From: JBBRNH01 sp038230415
Lineage (GTDB): Bacteria > Bacteroidota > Bacteroidia > Cytophagales > Spirosomataceae
Assembly: GCA_038230415.1 (NCBI GenBank)
Contig: JBBRNH010000001.1
Coordinates: 116,374 to 180,373 of the forward strand
DNA: 64,000 bases
Reading direction: 5' to 3'
Shown here: one piece after another, positions 15,298-22,974 of the stretch
Numbering within the stretch: the first letter of the stretch is position 1
Layout: every line of letters begins with the position of its first letter
Notes under the pieces: generated by a model
Seen by the model: the letters and a program-made list of their open reading frames with translations, nothing else
The model's database searches: none
What the model was told of the DNA's origin: nothing
Made by a program: the position numbers and the translations under genes

Positions 15298-16372
15298 GAA
15301 ACGTGCCGAGATTAAACGTGTAGATCAGCGAGTTATCGGTTTGCAATGCCCACGCGCTGGCGGCTTCATCGGGCAAAAATGTATCGTTGGCAAACTCCGG
15401 CACGGGGCGTTTCACCAAAAACTGCCGTTCTACGAGCCGGGCGTTGGGGGCTGCCGTTCGGAGCATCCCGCGCCAGATGGCCGCATACTCGCCGGGTGGG
15501 GCGTAGGAGGCTACGTCGCTAATCGAAAACGCATCGAAACGGTCGGGCGTGGTGGTCAGAAAATCAGTCAGCGAAGCCGTTACGGGCCTGATGCGGTCGA
15601 GATTGTCACGGATAGTATTGTGGTGCCGGGCCTGCAAATACGGCGGCAAAACCACATCATCAAACTTGCCAAAAAATAACAAATAAGCAAAAAAACTATC
15701 CTGAAATAGCTGCGTTTCGGCGAACCGCCGGAAGCAGTCAATCAAATACTGGCCGGGGTCAAACGTATCAGGAATGAGCATCGCACCGGGTTCGCGGACG
15801 ATTTTTTGCCAAAACCAGCGGTTACCTAACGCCCGCAACGTGTTCTGCCAGAGGACGTTATCCCAACGGTCGTGCCAAAGCCGGGCCTGAGCGTTAATGT
15901 TTCGTGTCTCGAACAATTGCCGGATCAGCCCGCGCCGAAACACGGTTAGCTTTGCCATCAGGGTCAGGTAACTGTGCCATTGGCCGGTGGTCATCACCCC
16001 GGCTTGCAGTTGGGCGGGTCGTCTGTCCCACAGATATCGGCTGTCGGTGTTTAGGTAAGGGCGCAGCCGGGCGTAGAGTTTGAGTCGCTTGTGATAGGGC
16101 GTTATGCCCAGAAAATCGAGCAGTTCGGCGTGGGTTAATTCCCGGAAACAGGCCATCGTCAAATCAAGCAAGTGGTTCTGCATCGGGTTAAAATCAATCG
16201 CTGTGATCTCGGCAGGAACCGCGTCGCCGGTCAGCAAATCGAGGGGCCGCGCCCCGCAGCCGGTGATGCACAGCACCCGCGAATCGGCGGTGATGCCCAG
16301 CCCTTGCGCTTCAATGCGCCCGTCTTCGTTGGGCGACGAATAGATTAATTTGTTAAAAAAGGCATTGGTCAT
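15284..16372 (-). CDS. BtaA-like (DUF3419) S-adenosylmethionine 3-amino-3-carboxypropyl transferase
   Basis: 362 residues from MTNAFFNKLIYSSPNEDGR. A longer open frame runs into deoC on the other strand but is not conserved-looking. The SAM-binding region is VLCITGCGARPLDLL with the acidic strand ITAIDFNPMQNHLLDL, as in BtaA. BtaA transfers the 3-amino-3-carboxypropyl group of SAM to diacylglycerol in betaine-lipid synthesis. No BtaB-like N-methyltransferase is present, so a different aminocarboxypropyl product is likely. It is the first gene of the five-gene operon and is divergent from deoC with 72 bp between start codons. Confidence 0.82.
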   Translation of the reverse strand: MTNAFFNKLIYSSPNEDGRIEAQGLGITADSRVLCITGCGARPLDLLTGDAVPAEITAIDFNPMQNHLLDLTMACFRELTHAELLDFLGITPYHKRLKLYARLRPYLNTDSRYLWDRRPAQLQAGVMTTGQWHSYLTLMAKLTVFRRGLIRQLFETRNINAQARLWHDRWDNVLWQNTLRALGNRWFWQKIVREPGAMLIPDTFDPGQYLIDCFRRFAETQLFQDSFFAYLLFFGKFDDVVLPPYLQARHHNTIRDNLDRIRPVTASLTDFLTTTPDRFDAFSISDVASYAPPGEYAAIWRGMLRTAAPNARLVERQFLVKRPVPEFANDTFLPDEAASAWALQTDNSLIYTFNLGTFHGNA

Positions 16373-16390
16373 TGGCGGTGAAATTACGGC

Positions 16391-16398
16391 TATTTTTG
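16391..16398 (+). promoter_or_regulatory. Candidate -7 box for deoC
   Basis: TATTTTTG fits TAnnTTTG and lies 46 bp before the deoC start. No TTG sits at the ideal -33 distance (nearest candidates give spacers of 16 or 23 bp). Confidence 0.35.
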
Positions 16399-16444
16399 CG
16401 GCCAACCGGAGCCGGAATCTCCGTAAACCAACCCTTTTCTGACC

Positions 16445-17212
16445 ATGAACACGGCCCTGATCGGCGAAATCGCCAAGATGATTGACCACTCGCTGCTGCA
16501 CCCCACCATGACCGATGCCGATTTGCTGGCCGGTTGCGCGTTGGCGAAAAAATACAACGTTGCCACTGCCTGCGTCAAACCCTACGACGTTGCCAAAGCT
16601 GCCGAACTCCTCGCCGGGAGCGACGTGCTGGTTTGCTCGGTAATTGGTTTCCCGCACGGCAACAACACCACCGAACTGAAAGTAGCCGAAACCGACCGCG
16701 CCTGCCGCGACGGTGCCGTTGAGATTGATATGGTGGTAAACGTTGGCAAAGCCCTCGGCCACGATTGGGACTACGTGCAGGCTGATATTCAGGCTGTGCA
16801 GACAGAATGTGCGCGGCACGGAGCCATTTTGAAAGTGATTTTTGAGAACGATTATCTGCCCACCGACGATCTCAAAATCAAGCTCTGCCAGATTTGCACG
16901 GCGGTCGGCGTGAAATTCGTAAAAACCTCGACGGGTTACGGCTTCGTGAAAGGCGCGGACGGACGCTACGGCTACGAAGGAGCCACCGACCACGACCTGC
17001 AATTGATGCTCGACAATATTGGGCCGGGGATGTTGGTGAAAGCCGCTGGCGGAATCCGTACCTTAGACGGGCTGCTGCGCGTGAAAGCAATGGGCGTGGC
17101 CCGGCTCGGAGCCAGTGCCACAGCCGCCATCATGGACGATGCCTACCGCCGGTTTGGCGACGCATCCGCTGACGCGCCCGTTGCTGAGGTGAAGGATTCG
17201 GTGGGGTATTGA
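16445..17212 (+). CDS. deoC: Deoxyribose-phosphate aldolase
   Basis: 255 residues. It cleaves 2-deoxyribose-5-phosphate to glyceraldehyde-3-phosphate and acetaldehyde in nucleoside catabolism. The Schiff-base lysine is in FVKTSTGYGF and the phosphate-binding region is VKAAGGIRTLDG; ACVKPYDV and CSVIGFPHGNN are also typical. It is monocistronic: its stop lies 4 bp from the convergent lhgO stop. Confidence 0.97.
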   Translation: MNTALIGEIAKMIDHSLLHPTMTDADLLAGCALAKKYNVATACVKPYDVAKAAELLAGSDVLVCSVIGFPHGNNTTELKVAETDRACRDGAVEIDMVVNVGKALGHDWDYVQADIQAVQTECARHGAILKVIFENDYLPTDDLKIKLCQICTAVGVKFVKTSTGYGFVKGADGRYGYEGATDHDLQLMLDNIGPGMLVKAAGGIRTLDGLLRVKAMGVARLGASATAAIMDDAYRRFGDASADAPVAEVKDSVGY

Positions 17213-17216
17213 TTCG

Positions 17217-18428
17217 TTAAAACCTTGCCAGTGCCTTCTCGGCCACTGTAAAACCAATTGACAGTGAGGAGGTTGCGGCTGGCGAAGGCGCGTTACAGAC
17301 GTTGATGGCGCGGTCGGTTTCGATGATCGAGAAATCGTCGAGCAGGCCGCCGGTACGGTCGCAGGCTTGCGCCCGAACGCCCGCGCCCCCGTCTATGAGG
17401 TCGTTTTCCTGAATATCGGGGATGAGTTCCTGCAACGCTTTGGTGAAGGCGGTTTTGGAGAACGAGCGATAGATTTCACTCAATCCCGTTTGCCAGTATT
17501 TGATGGCTACGCGCTGAAACCCCGGCCAGGTCAGCGTCTCCAAGAGTTCGCGGGCATCAACGTCTAATTTTTTGTAGCCCTCGCGCCGGAACGCCAGCAC
17601 CGCGTTCGGCCCGGCCTCCACGCCCCCACCAATCATGCGGGTAAAGTGAACGCCCAAAAACGGAAAATTCGGGTCAGGAACGGGATAAATCAAATGCTTT
17701 ACGAGATGCTGTTTTTCGGGTTTGAGTTTGAAATACTCCCCCCGAAACGGCACAATCCGCAGGCCAATATCGTCACGCTGAGTCATTTGGGCCACCTTAT
17801 CCGAATACAGCCCGGCGCAGTTTATCACTAACCGGGCTTCGTAACAGTTTTGCCCGCCAGCCACCGTTTCTGTCACCACCACCGACAGCGTATTGCCGGG
17901 TGTAATGGTTGTTACGCGCTCACCAAGCCGGATTTCGCCATCCAACGTCCGCAGTTTTTCGGCGTATTTTTCACAAACCACCGTGTAGTCAACGATTCCG
18001 GTGTAGGGAACCTTCAGCGCGGCCACGCCCCGGACGTGCGGCTCGATCTCGCGCAATTCATCCACCGAAATCCGGCTGATGTTGGTCAGGCCGTTTTGCT
18101 GACCGCGTTCAAAGAGCATATCCAGTTGCGCGGTTTCGTCGGCTTTGGTGGCTACCACTACTTTGCCGCAGAGGTCGTAGGGAACGCCTTCGCGGTCGCA
18201 GAAATCGAGCAGTAGCTGGTAACCCCTGATGCAGTTGGTGGCTTTCAGGCTACCGGGTTTGTAATACAGCCCGGAGTGAATCACGCCGGAGTTATGGCCG
18301 GTTTGGTGCGCGGCTACGTGGTTTTCTTTTTCCAGCACGGTAACGGTCAGGCCGGGGCGTTGCTGTTTGAGTTGGAGGGCGGTGGCAAGGCCCACAATGC
18401 CGCCCCCGATGATAATGATGTCTTGCAT
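17217..18428 (-). CDS. lhgO: L-2-hydroxyglutarate oxidase
   Basis: 403 residues. FAD-binding motif IIIGGGIVGLATALQL, then VLEKENHVAAHQTGHNSGV and the IHSGLYYKPGSLKA segment characteristic of LhgO/L2HGDH. C-terminal GAGVRAQACDR and NAPSPAATSSLSIG complete the DAO-type fold. The enzyme removes L-2-hydroxyglutarate formed by promiscuous dehydrogenases, acting as metabolite repair. It starts 2 bp after the anmK stop and is probably co-transcribed with it. Confidence 0.95.
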   Translation of the reverse strand: MQDIIIIGGGIVGLATALQLKQQRPGLTVTVLEKENHVAAHQTGHNSGVIHSGLYYKPGSLKATNCIRGYQLLLDFCDREGVPYDLCGKVVVATKADETAQLDMLFERGQQNGLTNISRISVDELREIEPHVRGVAALKVPYTGIVDYTVVCEKYAEKLRTLDGEIRLGERVTTITPGNTLSVVVTETVAGGQNCYEARLVINCAGLYSDKVAQMTQRDDIGLRIVPFRGEYFKLKPEKQHLVKHLIYPVPDPNFPFLGVHFTRMIGGGVEAGPNAVLAFRREGYKKLDVDARELLETLTWPGFQRVAIKYWQTGLSEIYRSFSKTAFTKALQELIPDIQENDLIDGGAGVRAQACDRTGGLLDDFSIIETDRAINVCNAPSPAATSSLSIGFTVAEKALARF

Positions 18429-18430
18429 AG

Positions 18431-19639
18431 TTATTTCGGGAATGAAATCTTGCCCATTGTTACACTCGGAACCCCCGTTCGCTCACCCTGCCGGTTGCCA
18501 AAACTTGTGCGCCCACCGGCAACGGCTTCGTTGGCAAGCACGGCAAACAGCACCGCTTCTTTGGCATCACCGGCAATGCCCAACTCGTCGGTAACGCCAA
18601 ATGTGCAGCCCGGCAAGAGGGCGCGTAAATTATTGACCAGCACCGGGTTATGCATTCCCCCACCGCTCAGATAAACGGCGTACTGTTCCTGTGGTTTCAT
18701 CACGCGCCGGATGGCTTCGGCGGCAGCCTCGGCACTAAACCGGGCCAGGGTTGCCATCAAATCTTCGGCAGATAAGCAACCCGTCAGGCTGCGTTGCTGC
18801 GCCAACCGTACATAGTCAGGGTTGAACACTTCGGGGCCGGTGGTTTTGGGGAACGGCGCGTCGAAAAACGGATGGTCGAGCAGGGCCGTCAGCAACTCAT
18901 CAGACACGCGGCCCCGCGCCGACAGTTGGCCGTTTTCGTCGTAGGGTTTGCCCGTAAATAGCCGGGCGTAAGCGTCCAAGAGCGTATTGCCGGGGCCGGT
19001 GTCGGTGGTGAATACTTCGGCAGTGTCGGCAGATGCGGGCAAATACGTGAAGTTGGCAATGCCGCCGAGGTTCAGCAGAATCCGGTTTTGGCCGGGGGAA
19101 GAGAACATAAAATAATCGCCATAAACGGCCAACGGTGCGCCCTCGCCCCCGTGTGCGACGTGCTTTTGCCGGAAATCGCTGAGGGTAATTATCCCCGTTG
19201 TGGCCGCAACATGGTCGCCATCACCGATTTGGAGCGTGGCGTTCGGGAACCGGGCGTGGCCGTGTTGGGACTTCGGCGCGTGGAAAACCGTTTGCCCGTG
19301 ACTCGCCACCAAATCAACGGCATCGGGGGCAATGCTCCAGCGCGTCAGGCAATCTAAGATCATCTCGCCGTGCAGCCGCCCGATGTACGGATTGAGCAAA
19401 CACAGATGCTCGAAATTAATCTCGGTTTTGGCAAACACCGCCCGGATATCCTCCTTCAAGGCATCGGAATACGGCACGGTGTCAAAGGCAACGATTGACA
19501 CGGTGGTTGCTGAGCCGCTGCCCGAAATCCGGCACAGGGCTACGTCAAGACCGTCGAGCGAAGTGCCGGACATGAGACCGATAATGTGCCGTTCGGGTTT
19601 TTGGGCAATCTGGTAAAGGTGTTCGATTTGCGCGTTCAT
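18431..19639 (-). CDS. anmK: Anhydro-N-acetylmuramic acid kinase
   Basis: 402 residues. It phosphorylates and hydrolyses 1,6-anhydroMurNAc in peptidoglycan recycling. The N-terminal ATP motif is GLMSGTSLDGLDVALC; VASHGQTVFHAPK, LLNLGGIANFTYL and FTTDTGPGNTLLDAY are family motifs, and the C-terminal ATP site is VYLSGGGMHNPVL. A CAAAAATA (19645-19652), the complement of TATTTTTG, lies only 5 bp before the start, suggesting a very short leader. Confidence 0.96.
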   Translation of the reverse strand: MNAQIEHLYQIAQKPERHIIGLMSGTSLDGLDVALCRISGSGSATTVSIVAFDTVPYSDALKEDIRAVFAKTEINFEHLCLLNPYIGRLHGEMILDCLTRWSIAPDAVDLVASHGQTVFHAPKSQHGHARFPNATLQIGDGDHVAATTGIITLSDFRQKHVAHGGEGAPLAVYGDYFMFSSPGQNRILLNLGGIANFTYLPASADTAEVFTTDTGPGNTLLDAYARLFTGKPYDENGQLSARGRVSDELLTALLDHPFFDAPFPKTTGPEVFNPDYVRLAQQRSLTGCLSAEDLMATLARFSAEAAAEAIRRVMKPQEQYAVYLSGGGMHNPVLVNNLRALLPGCTFGVTDELGIAGDAKEAVLFAVLANEAVAGGRTSFGNRQGERTGVPSVTMGKISFPK

Positions 19640-19644
19640 CGGGG

Positions 19645-19676
19645 CAAAAATACCACATTCGGCCCGCGTATCTTTG
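19645..19676. promoter_or_regulatory. Back-to-back -7 boxes between anmK and the fructosamine-kinase gene
   Basis: Minus strand: TATTTTTG (19652-19645) for anmK. Plus strand: TATCTTTG (19669-19676) for the kinase. Both fit TAnnTTTG. Neither has a well-spaced TTG at -33. Confidence 0.4.
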
Positions 19677-19699
19677 GGGCCACTGTATGGATTCTGTTT

Positions 19700-20590
19700 A
19701 TGACCGATTTTTGGGGCGACGAGCAGTTCGCGTTTTTTGAGAGTATCCTGTTTCTGGCCTTAGGGCAAGACGTTGAGGTGATTGGTACGCAACTACTATC
19801 CGGGGGTGGCATCAACACGGCGGCTCAGGTGTTTTCGTCGGAGGGCGTGTTTTTCGTGAAATGGAATCACCACGACGAATACCGCGATATGTTCGAGACC
19901 GAAGCGCGGGGGCTTAACCTGCTCCGCCAAACCGAAGCCTTTGCCGTGCCAGCCGTAATCGGGTTTGGCCGACAGCAAGGACGCGATTACCTGATTCTGG
20001 AGTATATAGATACCGGCGCACCCGCCCCTGACTACTGGGAACAGTTCGGCCAGTCACTGGCTCTTCTTCACGCGCAGACGCAGCCAAAATTCGGGCTGTA
20101 TTTCGATAATTATATCGGCTCGTTACCCCAAACCAACCCGCTGACCGCTGATGGAGTTGCGTTCTTTTTTGAGCAGCGAATCCTGCCACAGGCGGGGCTT
20201 GCTCTGTATAACGAACTGTTAGACAAGGCTTTGTACAACAAAATCCTGAAACTTGGCAACCGCCTACCCGATCTCCTGCCCAACGACCGCCCGGCCCTGC
20301 TGCACGGTGATTTATGGTCGCAGAATGTAGTTATACAGGAACAATCGGGGCTGGCAGCCTTAGTTGACCCGGCGGTGTATTACGGTTTCCGCGAGGCCGA
20401 AATCGCGTTTACCAAACTCTTCGGCGGCTTTGACCAACGGTTTTACGATGCCTATAACGAAGCCTTCCCGCTCGACGATGGCTTTGCTGAGCGCGTACCG
20501 ATTTATAACCTCTACCCGTTATTGGTGCATACCAATCTCTTTGGAACGGGGTATTTGGCCGGTGTCGAAAAGGTCTTGACCCGGTTCTGA
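19700..20590 (+). CDS. Fructosamine kinase family protein
   Basis: 296 residues from MTDFWGDEQFAFF; upstream in-frame starts fall inside anmK. Aminoglycoside-phosphotransferase fold: LSGGGINTAAQVF near the N-terminus, the ATP-site region YLILEYIDTG and the catalytic loop LLHGDLWSQNVVI followed by LVDPAVYYGFREAEIAF. Fructosamine-3-kinases phosphorylate ketoamine adducts on proteins or small amines so that the sugar falls off, again a repair activity. It is divergent from anmK. Confidence 0.92.
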   Translation: MTDFWGDEQFAFFESILFLALGQDVEVIGTQLLSGGGINTAAQVFSSEGVFFVKWNHHDEYRDMFETEARGLNLLRQTEAFAVPAVIGFGRQQGRDYLILEYIDTGAPAPDYWEQFGQSLALLHAQTQPKFGLYFDNYIGSLPQTNPLTADGVAFFFEQRILPQAGLALYNELLDKALYNKILKLGNRLPDLLPNDRPALLHGDLWSQNVVIQEQSGLAALVDPAVYYGFREAEIAFTKLFGGFDQRFYDAYNEAFPLDDGFAERVPIYNLYPLLVHTNLFGTGYLAGVEKVLTRF

Positions 20591-20631
20591 CGTATCTTGC
20601 CCCCGAATTTGTACTACCGAATCATAAAATC

Positions 20632-21390
20632 ATGCTACCATTTGAGAATCAGGTTGCCCTTATTACCGGGGCCGCGTCGGGAATTGGGCGGGCCACCGCA
20701 GCGATGTTTGCCCGGCAGGGCGCAACGGTTGTAGTCTCGGACGTGAACGAAGCGGGCGGTGCCGAAACCGTCGAAACGATCCGGCAAGCGGGCGGAGAAG
20801 CAATCTTCGTGCGCTGTAACGTGGCTGACATAGATGACGTTACGGCCCTGCACAGCACTGCCATTGATGCTTTTGGCCGGTTGGATATTGGCATCAATAA
20901 CGCCGGTATTGGCGGACGAATGGGCCGCACCGCCGACCAAACCGCCGATGACTGGCATCAGATGATGGCCGTGAATCTGTCGGGCGTGTTTTTCTGTATG
21001 CAGGCCCAACTCCGGCAGATGGTGAAGCAGGGGTCGGGCAGTATCGTGAACGTTGCCAGCATTGCCGGTATCCGGTCTATGCCCAACAGCGCGCCCTACA
21101 CGGCGGCCAAACACGGCGTGATTGGTCTCACTAAGGCCGCAGCCGTCGAATACGCCCGGCAGGGCATCCGGGTTAATGCGGTTTGCCCGGTGTTTACGCG
21201 CTCGGCGATGGTGGACAGTATGTTTGCTGCCCGGCCTGACTTTGAAGACAAGCTCGTGAAGTTGATTCCGCTAAATCGCTACGGCCAACCCGACGACATT
21301 GCCCAGGGTATTCTGTGGCTCTGCAACCCCGAAAACAGTTTTATGACCGGGCAGGCCTTACAGTTGGATGGCGGCATGACCGCGAGTTGA
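20632..21390 (+). CDS. Short-chain dehydrogenase/reductase
   Basis: 252 residues of the classical SDR family: ITGAASGIGRAT (cofactor), NNAGIGG, catalytic serine in NVASIAGIRS, and YTAAKHGV (Tyr-x3-Lys). The aspartate in VVSDVNEAGG suggests NAD preference. C-terminal SFMTGQALQLDGGMTAS is typical of glucose-1-dehydrogenase-like SDRs. Substrate is unknown. A palindromic element begins 3 bp after the stop. Confidence 0.93.
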   Translation: MLPFENQVALITGAASGIGRATAAMFARQGATVVVSDVNEAGGAETVETIRQAGGEAIFVRCNVADIDDVTALHSTAIDAFGRLDIGINNAGIGGRMGRTADQTADDWHQMMAVNLSGVFFCMQAQLRQMVKQGSGSIVNVASIAGIRSMPNSAPYTAAKHGVIGLTKAAAVEYARQGIRVNAVCPVFTRSAMVDSMFAARPDFEDKLVKLIPLNRYGQPDDIAQGILWLCNPENSFMTGQALQLDGGMTAS

Positions 21391-21393
21391 ATT

Positions 21394-21499
21394 ACCACCC
21401 CCGACCCCCTCCTAAAACAGGCGGGGGCTTTGAAAAGCCTTCGGCTTTTTGCTCCGAAAGCGTAGCCCCCGCCTGTTTTAGGAGGGGGTTGGGGGTGGT
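21394..21499. repeat. ACCACCCCC-family palindromic element (intergenic copy)
   Basis: Arms of 36 bp with one mismatch (21394-21429 and 21464-21499), starting ACCACCCCCGACCCCCTCCT, plus an inner hairpin AAAAGCC-TTC-GGCTTTT. It is the same family as the translated copy at 13139-13248. Confidence 0.95.
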
Positions 21500-21533
21500 C
21501 GAACTTAAACATTAACCCCTTAATCACAAAAAT

Positions 21534-22421
21534 ATGAATCGTCGTAATTTCCTCCAGTCGTCGCTGGGTTTGGGTGCGTTAGCCACCTTGCCAGCCGCTC
21601 TCAATGCTGCGTCTTTTGGGGCCGCGCCAACTGCTAAAACCATCGGTCTGCAACTATACACCCTGCGCGATGATATTCAGAAGCAGGGTATCGAAGTCAT
21701 TCTGCCGCAGGTGGCAAAGCTGGGCTACAAAGTGGTTGAAAACTTTGGCTACGCGGGCGGTAAGTTCTTTGGAAAAACGCCCGCCGAATACAGTAAAATC
21801 CTGAAAGACAACGGCTTAACGGCCATTAGCGGGCATTACCTCACGGGTCGGTCAACGAGTATGGCTTCCACAGATGGTCTGACCAAAAACTGGCAAAAAG
21901 TGGTTGACGACGCTGCCGCCATCGGCCAAAAATACGCGGTGATTGCCTACCTCGTGGCGGACGAACGCAAACCCGACGATTACAAACAATTAGCCGACCT
22001 GCTGGGTAAAGGCGGAGAAATCACTAAAAAAGCGGGCCTGACGCTCGGCTACCACAACCACGATTTTGAGTTTGTGGAGCGCATGGACGGGCAGAAACCC
22101 TACGATTTTCTGCTGAAAAACACGACCGTTCAGATGGAGATGGATTTGTATTGGGTGGTGAAAGCGGGTGAAAAACCAGCCGAGTACTTTGCAAAGCATC
22201 CGGGCCGGTTCCCGCTCTGGCACGTAAAAGACATGGCAAACACGCCCGAAAAAGAATTTGCCGAAGTGGGCATGGGTACGATTGACTTCGCCGGGATTTT
22301 CAAGTACGCCAAAAAAGCGGGTCTGAAGCAGTACTTTGTAGAGCAGGATGTGTGCAAACGCCCGCCATTAGAAAGCATCGGCATCAGCATCGGCACCATT
22401 CAAAAAGCCAAGTGGGGTTGA
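21534..22421 (+). CDS. Tat-exported sugar phosphate isomerase/epimerase-like TIM barrel
   Basis: 295 residues. The N-terminus MNRRNFLQSSLGLGALATLP has a twin-arginine signal. The AP-endonuclease-2/xylose-isomerase-like barrel follows: IGLQLYTLRDDI, GYHNHDFEF, MEMDLYWVVKAG, LWHVKDM and YFVEQDVC carry the usual Glu/His/Asp metal ligands. Such periplasmic proteins are numerous in Bacteroidota and are thought to act in sugar or polyol oxidation. The neighbouring SDR could share a pathway; this is only a suggestion. Confidence 0.9.
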   Translation: MNRRNFLQSSLGLGALATLPAALNAASFGAAPTAKTIGLQLYTLRDDIQKQGIEVILPQVAKLGYKVVENFGYAGGKFFGKTPAEYSKILKDNGLTAISGHYLTGRSTSMASTDGLTKNWQKVVDDAAAIGQKYAVIAYLVADERKPDDYKQLADLLGKGGEITKKAGLTLGYHNHDFEFVERMDGQKPYDFLLKNTTVQMEMDLYWVVKAGEKPAEYFAKHPGRFPLWHVKDMANTPEKEFAEVGMGTIDFAGIFKYAKKAGLKQYFVEQDVCKRPPLESIGISIGTIQKAKWG

Positions 22422-22424
22422 TTC

Positions 22425-22500
22425 GTTTCCGATAGCATTCTGCTGTCGGCTTAGGTACTAAACAATAGCCCGATTCAGACAGCAGGATGCTGTCGGGAAC
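22425..22500. repeat. Palindromic element (GATAGCATTCTGCTGTC family)
   Basis: Arms of 23 bp at 22425-22447 and 22478-22500 with three mismatches, all C/T differences; ~30-bp centre. It lies between the isomerase stop and the L31 terminator. Confidence 0.85.
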
Positions 22501-22504
22501 AGTA

Positions 22505-22543
22505 TAAAAAAGCCCGTCAGGATTAACTGACGGGCTTTTTTTG
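22505..22543. terminator. Bidirectional terminator between the isomerase gene and rpmE2
   Basis: AAAAAAGCCCGTCAG, loop GATTAA, CTGACGGGCTTTTTTT. The stem GCCCGTCAG is perfect and is flanked by A and T tracts, so it serves both convergent genes. Confidence 0.95.
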
Positions 22544-22567
22544 TGGAAATACAGTTGGGGAAATAAA

Positions 22568-22816
22568 TTATCCCTGCTTGGTGCCATACCGCTTGCGGAA
22601 CTTGTCAACGCGGCCTGCCGTGTCGAGCAGTACGTTCTTGCCCGTGTAAAACGGGTGCGACTGCGAGCTGACTTCAATTTTGACGAGCGGGTAGGTCTCG
22701 CCCTCAAACTCGATTTTGTCGGGTGTCTGAACCGTCGAGCGGGTGACGAATTTGTAATCGCTCGACAGGTCGTGGAATACCACCTCGCGGTACTCCGGGT
22801 GAATGTCTTTTTTCAT
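22568..22816 (-). CDS. rpmE2: 50S ribosomal protein L31 type B
   Basis: 82 residues, starting MKKDIHPEYREVVF, with FVTRSTV, EVSSQSHPFYTGK and VDKFRKRYG. It lacks the zinc-binding cysteines of type A L31, as expected for the C- form. It is monocistronic, with its own promoter and terminator. Confidence 0.97.
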   Translation of the reverse strand: MKKDIHPEYREVVFHDLSSDYKFVTRSTVQTPDKIEFEGETYPLVKIEVSSQSHPFYTGKNVLLDTAGRVDKFRKRYGTKQG

Positions 22817-22868
22817 TGTAATTCGCTGGTTATCTTATCGCATCTCGGTTTCCGACCGAAAAGGAGCG

Positions 22869-22899
22869 CAAAAGTACGGCCTTCTGCACTGACGAACAA
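22869..22899 (-). promoter_or_regulatory. Bacteroidota-type promoter of rpmE2
   Basis: On the minus strand TTG (22899-22897), 20-bp spacer, TACTTTTG (22876-22869). This fits the -33/-7 consensus well and gives a leader of roughly 45-50 nt before the ATG at 22816. Confidence 0.75.
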
Positions 22900-22974
22900 G
22901 CAGCTATCCTGATTATGAGGAAAAACCGCGCCGACCCTGCTTTCCCTGACGACTACTCCGTCTAACCCAACTCC

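Noticed and set aside
16373..17002. N-terminal extension of the DUF3419 protein to 572 residues
   Set aside because: The extension is antisense to deoC, which is certain, and the true N-terminus MTNAFFNKLIYSSPNEDG agrees with the family.
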